A stretch of DNA of 36,970 bases from WLMZ01 sp037139095 (GTDB taxonomy: Bacteria > Actinomycetota > Acidimicrobiia > Acidimicrobiales > Ilumatobacteraceae), in contig JBAXHD010000024.1 in the NCBI GenBank assembly GCA_037139095.1, positions 1 to 36,970 on the forward strand, written 5' to 3'. The position numbers and the translations under genes were made by a program. The notes under the pieces were generated by a model that saw nothing but the letters and a program-made list of their open reading frames with translations, did no database searches and was not told where the DNA came from. Positions 34,736 through 36,970 of the stretch are shown in pieces (position 1 is the first letter of the stretch; each line of letters opens with the position of its first letter).

Positions 34736-36970
34736 CTAGTTGCTCAGGCGCAAGGTCACGATCTGGAATGGCTTCAGGGTGAGCGAGATGGTGGTGCCAT
34801 CGAACGACGCTGCGTCGGCCATTTCGGGCAGCGGACGCTCGAGGAAGTCGCACACCACCACCCGCGAGGCTGCAAAGGCCGTTGTAAGCCTCGCTGAGGC
34901 GCGACCACCGGTGGATTCGTAGCATCGCAGCACCATGTCTCCGCTGCCGTCTTGGGCCTGCTTTACGGCCGTGACGACAACCGCCGGATTCGACGACGCA
35001 ACTGCTCTGGCTGTGGCACCTAGTGCGGCCTTGGTTGAGGCGATGGCCACCACTGGCTGATTGAGGCGAGCGGCCTCGGCCACCACAGACGATTGCACGC
35101 AGTTGCCAAGGTGCGGCAGCAGCGAATAGGTGAACCGGTGATCGCCGCGGTCGGCGTTGGGGTCGGGGAAGTTTGAGGCGCGCAGCAGGGTGAGCCGTAG
35201 TGCGCCGCGGTGCACGTCGTGTCCGTATTTCGAGTCGTTGAGCAATGCCACGCCGTAGCCAGCTTCAGACATATCGACCCAGCGGTGTGCGCACACCTCG
35301 AACTTGGCGGCGTCCCAACTGGTGCTCGCATGTGTGGGGCGTTGCACATGGCCAAATTGGATTTCGCACGTTGCCGCATCGGCGTGCACATCCACAGGCA
35401 TGGCCACCTTCAGAACCTTTTCATCTTCGTGCCACGCAACATCGTTGACGATGTCGAGACGAGCCGACCCGGCACACAGCACGAGCTGCTGCACGATGCG
35501 TGAGGCGCCAAAGGTGCGCGTGATTTGAACCGTGGCTTGTAGGGGTCCGCGGTCGAGGATCTCGATCGAGTCGAGCTCGACGAGTTCGCGGGTGTTCTTG
35601 GCGTAGTAATCGTCGAGGTCCCAGGCGTCGTATTCGATGGGGTGATCAGCCGAGAGTTCGAGCAGGTTCGCGCGCATCCCGGGCTTGATCACTTCGCGCT
35701 CGGCGCGTAGGTCGTAAAGCGACGAGATCAGCCCGTCGGAGTCGATGCTGATGCGCACCAACTCGTTCGCAAGTGAGATGCCGTTGCCGGTTTGTTCGAC
35801 TGTGACTACGCAGGCCGGTGGAGCTGGCGTGAGGGCGTCGAATGAGATGCCAGCGACACCCATTGACGGCAGTGATGCCCATGCGGCCAACTGGCCGTCG
35901 TGCAGTAGCTGAGCGTGCTGGGGCACCGCCGCGGGGCTGAGAGTCGCGGGGATCTGCACCACCCCGATGCGAGCATCGGGCGCTGAGTTGGCCAGCAGCA
36001 CATCGCCGCCAACAGTTGGTGCAAGCGATGACAGTGCGGCAGTGCGCAATCCCGTGAGTGACGCATCGAGCCGCATGTACGCGGCCTCGGCATCGTCGTG
36101 CACCCACGCGATCGACGACCCGGGGATGATGTCGTGGAATTGCAGCGTGAGCACTTCGCGCCATGCCTGCTCGAGTTCGGCAAGGGGGTACGCATCGGCG
36201 CCGCTCTGCGAGAGTGCTGCGGCGAGCGATGACCACAACTCGACCTCGCCAAGCAGCACTTCGCTGCGACGGTTGCCAGCCTTGGTCTTGGCCTGCGAGG
36301 TGTACGTGCCGCGGTGCATTTCGAAGTAGAGCTCGCCAACCCACGTGGCTGCGTCGGGATAGTCGACTTCGGCGGCTGCAAAGAATTCGGCCGGTGACTC
36401 GATGACTATGCGCGGCAGACCCTCGAGGTCGCGCATTCGCCGGTAGCGCTCGAGCATGTCTCGGGTGGGACCACCGCCGCCGTTTCCAAAACCGAACGGT
36501 GCCATCGACATGTTGCCGCCGCCGTGATCGGCGTAGTTGCGTTCGGCATGCGCGAGCTGAGCCGGCTGCATCGACACGTTGTAGGTATCCACCGGTGGGA
36601 AGTGGGTGAAGACGCGCGTGCCATCTATGCCCTGCCACCAAAACGTGTGGTGGGGCATGCGGTTCTGTTTGTTCCAGCTGAGCTTCTGGGTGAGGAACCA
36701 CTTGGCTCCGCCCAATGCAAATATCTGCGGCAGGCTGGCTGGGTAGCCGAACACATCGGGTATCCAGACCTCTTCGCATGTTGTGCCGTAGTGCTCTTCG
36801 AAGAACCGTTGCCCATGCAAAAACTGGCGCGCCAGTGATTCGCCAGAGGGCAGGTTGGTGTCGGCTTCAACCCACATGCCGCCCACCGGAATGAAGCGGC
36901 CTTCCTTTGCTCGTTCGACCATTTGCTCGAACACGTTGGGGTATCGGTCGCGCATCCACTCGTGCTGTTG
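34736..36970 (-). CDS. Glycoside hydrolase family 38 alpha-mannosidase, N-terminus beyond window
   Basis: 745 codons are visible, and the frame stays open to the window edge (QQHEW before the first internal Met), so the true start lies outside. The catalytic domain shows GRFIPVGGMWVEADTNLPSGESL, EEVWIPDVFGYPASLPQI with the nucleophile Asp, FLTQKLSWNKQN, and HRGTYTSQAKTKAGNRR, all typical of family 38. The helical middle domain has LTLQFHDIIPGSSI, and C-terminal beta-sandwich domains follow to a TAG at 34736-34738. It should remove alpha-linked mannose from oligosaccharides or glycolipids as a retaining, probably metal-dependent enzyme. No signal peptide can be judged. It converges on mdh. Confidence 0.93.
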   Translation of the reverse strand, partial: QQHEWMRDRYPNVFEQMVERAKEGRFIPVGGMWVEADTNLPSGESLARQFLHGQRFFEEHYGTTCEEVWIPDVFGYPASLPQIFALGGAKWFLTQKLSWNKQNRMPHHTFWWQGIDGTRVFTHFPPVDTYNVSMQPAQLAHAERNYADHGGGNMSMAPFGFGNGGGGPTRDMLERYRRMRDLEGLPRIVIESPAEFFAAAEVDYPDAATWVGELYFEMHRGTYTSQAKTKAGNRRSEVLLGEVELWSSLAAALSQSGADAYPLAELEQAWREVLTLQFHDIIPGSSIAWVHDDAEAAYMRLDASLTGLRTAALSSLAPTVGGDVLLANSAPDARIGVVQIPATLSPAAVPQHAQLLHDGQLAAWASLPSMGVAGISFDALTPAPPACVVTVEQTGNGISLANELVRISIDSDGLISSLYDLRAEREVIKPGMRANLLELSADHPIEYDAWDLDDYYAKNTRELVELDSIEILDRGPLQATVQITRTFGASRIVQQLVLCAGSARLDIVNDVAWHEDEKVLKVAMPVDVHADAATCEIQFGHVQRPTHASTSWDAAKFEVCAHRWVDMSEAGYGVALLNDSKYGHDVHRGALRLTLLRASNFPDPNADRGDHRFTYSLLPHLGNCVQSSVVAEAARLNQPVVAIASTKAALGATARAVASSNPAVVVTAVKQAQDGSGDMVLRCYESTGGRASARLTTAFAASRVVVCDFLERPLPEMADAASFDGTTISLTLKPFQIVTLRLSN

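Noticed and set aside
1..36970. tRNA, rRNA, CRISPR, transposase or phage genes
   Set aside because: None was recognised on reading both strands. Dense ordinary coding sequence fills the window, and no att-like duplication was found.

Overview
The window is about 37 kb of high-GC, densely packed bacterial chromosome, with no gene-free stretch longer than about 200 bases. The gene families point to Actinomycetota. They include a DUF4916 Nudix-like protein, a DUF3089 lipoprotein, an SCO6745-like protein, a BagA/BagB-like (Rv3679/Rv3680) ATPase pair, an MsnO8-type luciferase-like oxidoreductase, and many promoters that appear leaderless. My best guess is the class Acidimicrobiia (Ilumatobacter-like), but that is inference. 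I found no rRNA, tRNA, CRISPR array, insertion sequence or phage gene.

Layout. (1) 1-6.5 kb is a catabolic accessory region: the tail of an acyl-CoA dehydrogenase, a MarR regulator with a metallo-hydrolase, and a divergent four-gene operon (VOC extradiol-dioxygenase-like protein, atypical SDR, class D flavin monooxygenase-like protein, class A FAD hydroxylase). A near-perfect palindrome sits on the operon's -35 box. A convergent nitroreductase follows. (2) 6.5-12.9 kb holds a small membrane-protein pair, an LLM oxidoreductase, the BagA/BagB-like ATPases, a DUF3089 lipoprotein, a DUF4916 protein and a small conserved protein. (3) 12.9-20.5 kb holds an Fpg/Nei glycosylase lacking its catalytic residues, an OYE/FadH-type Fe-S flavoprotein, an SCO6745-like protein, an SDR coupled to a DUF3445 (HODM-like) protein, YaaA and a cytochrome P450. 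(4) 20.5-25.8 kb holds PcrA/UvrD helicase, a CLC-F-type fluoride transporter, a YceH-like protein, a flavodoxin-like protein and a membrane-anchored unknown. (5) 25.9-37 kb is central metabolism: a stand-alone B12-binding mutase subunit with sucC and sucD, then purH, metF, an AT3-SGNH acyltransferase, mdh, and a GH38 alpha-mannosidase cut by the window end.

How the parts fit. The B12 subunit and SucCD lie in one transcription unit, linking methylmalonyl-CoA (or isobutyryl-CoA) rearrangement to succinyl-CoA turnover; Mdh is another TCA enzyme nearby. The 5' operon looks like an inducible aromatic or polycyclic degradation module. Many first-in-operon genes share one pattern: a TANNNT-type -10 hexamer 6-9 bases before the start codon. 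Several internal genes carry Shine-Dalgarno sequences instead. This pattern was used to correct several gene starts.

Most worth a second look are four items: the BagA/BagB-like pair, whose two Walker-type lysines are lost in complementary fashion; the Nei-like protein with altered Pro2, Glu3 and hairpin Lys but intact H2TH and zinc finger; the MarR operator and the operon it probably controls; and a nested perfect inverted repeat after mdh.
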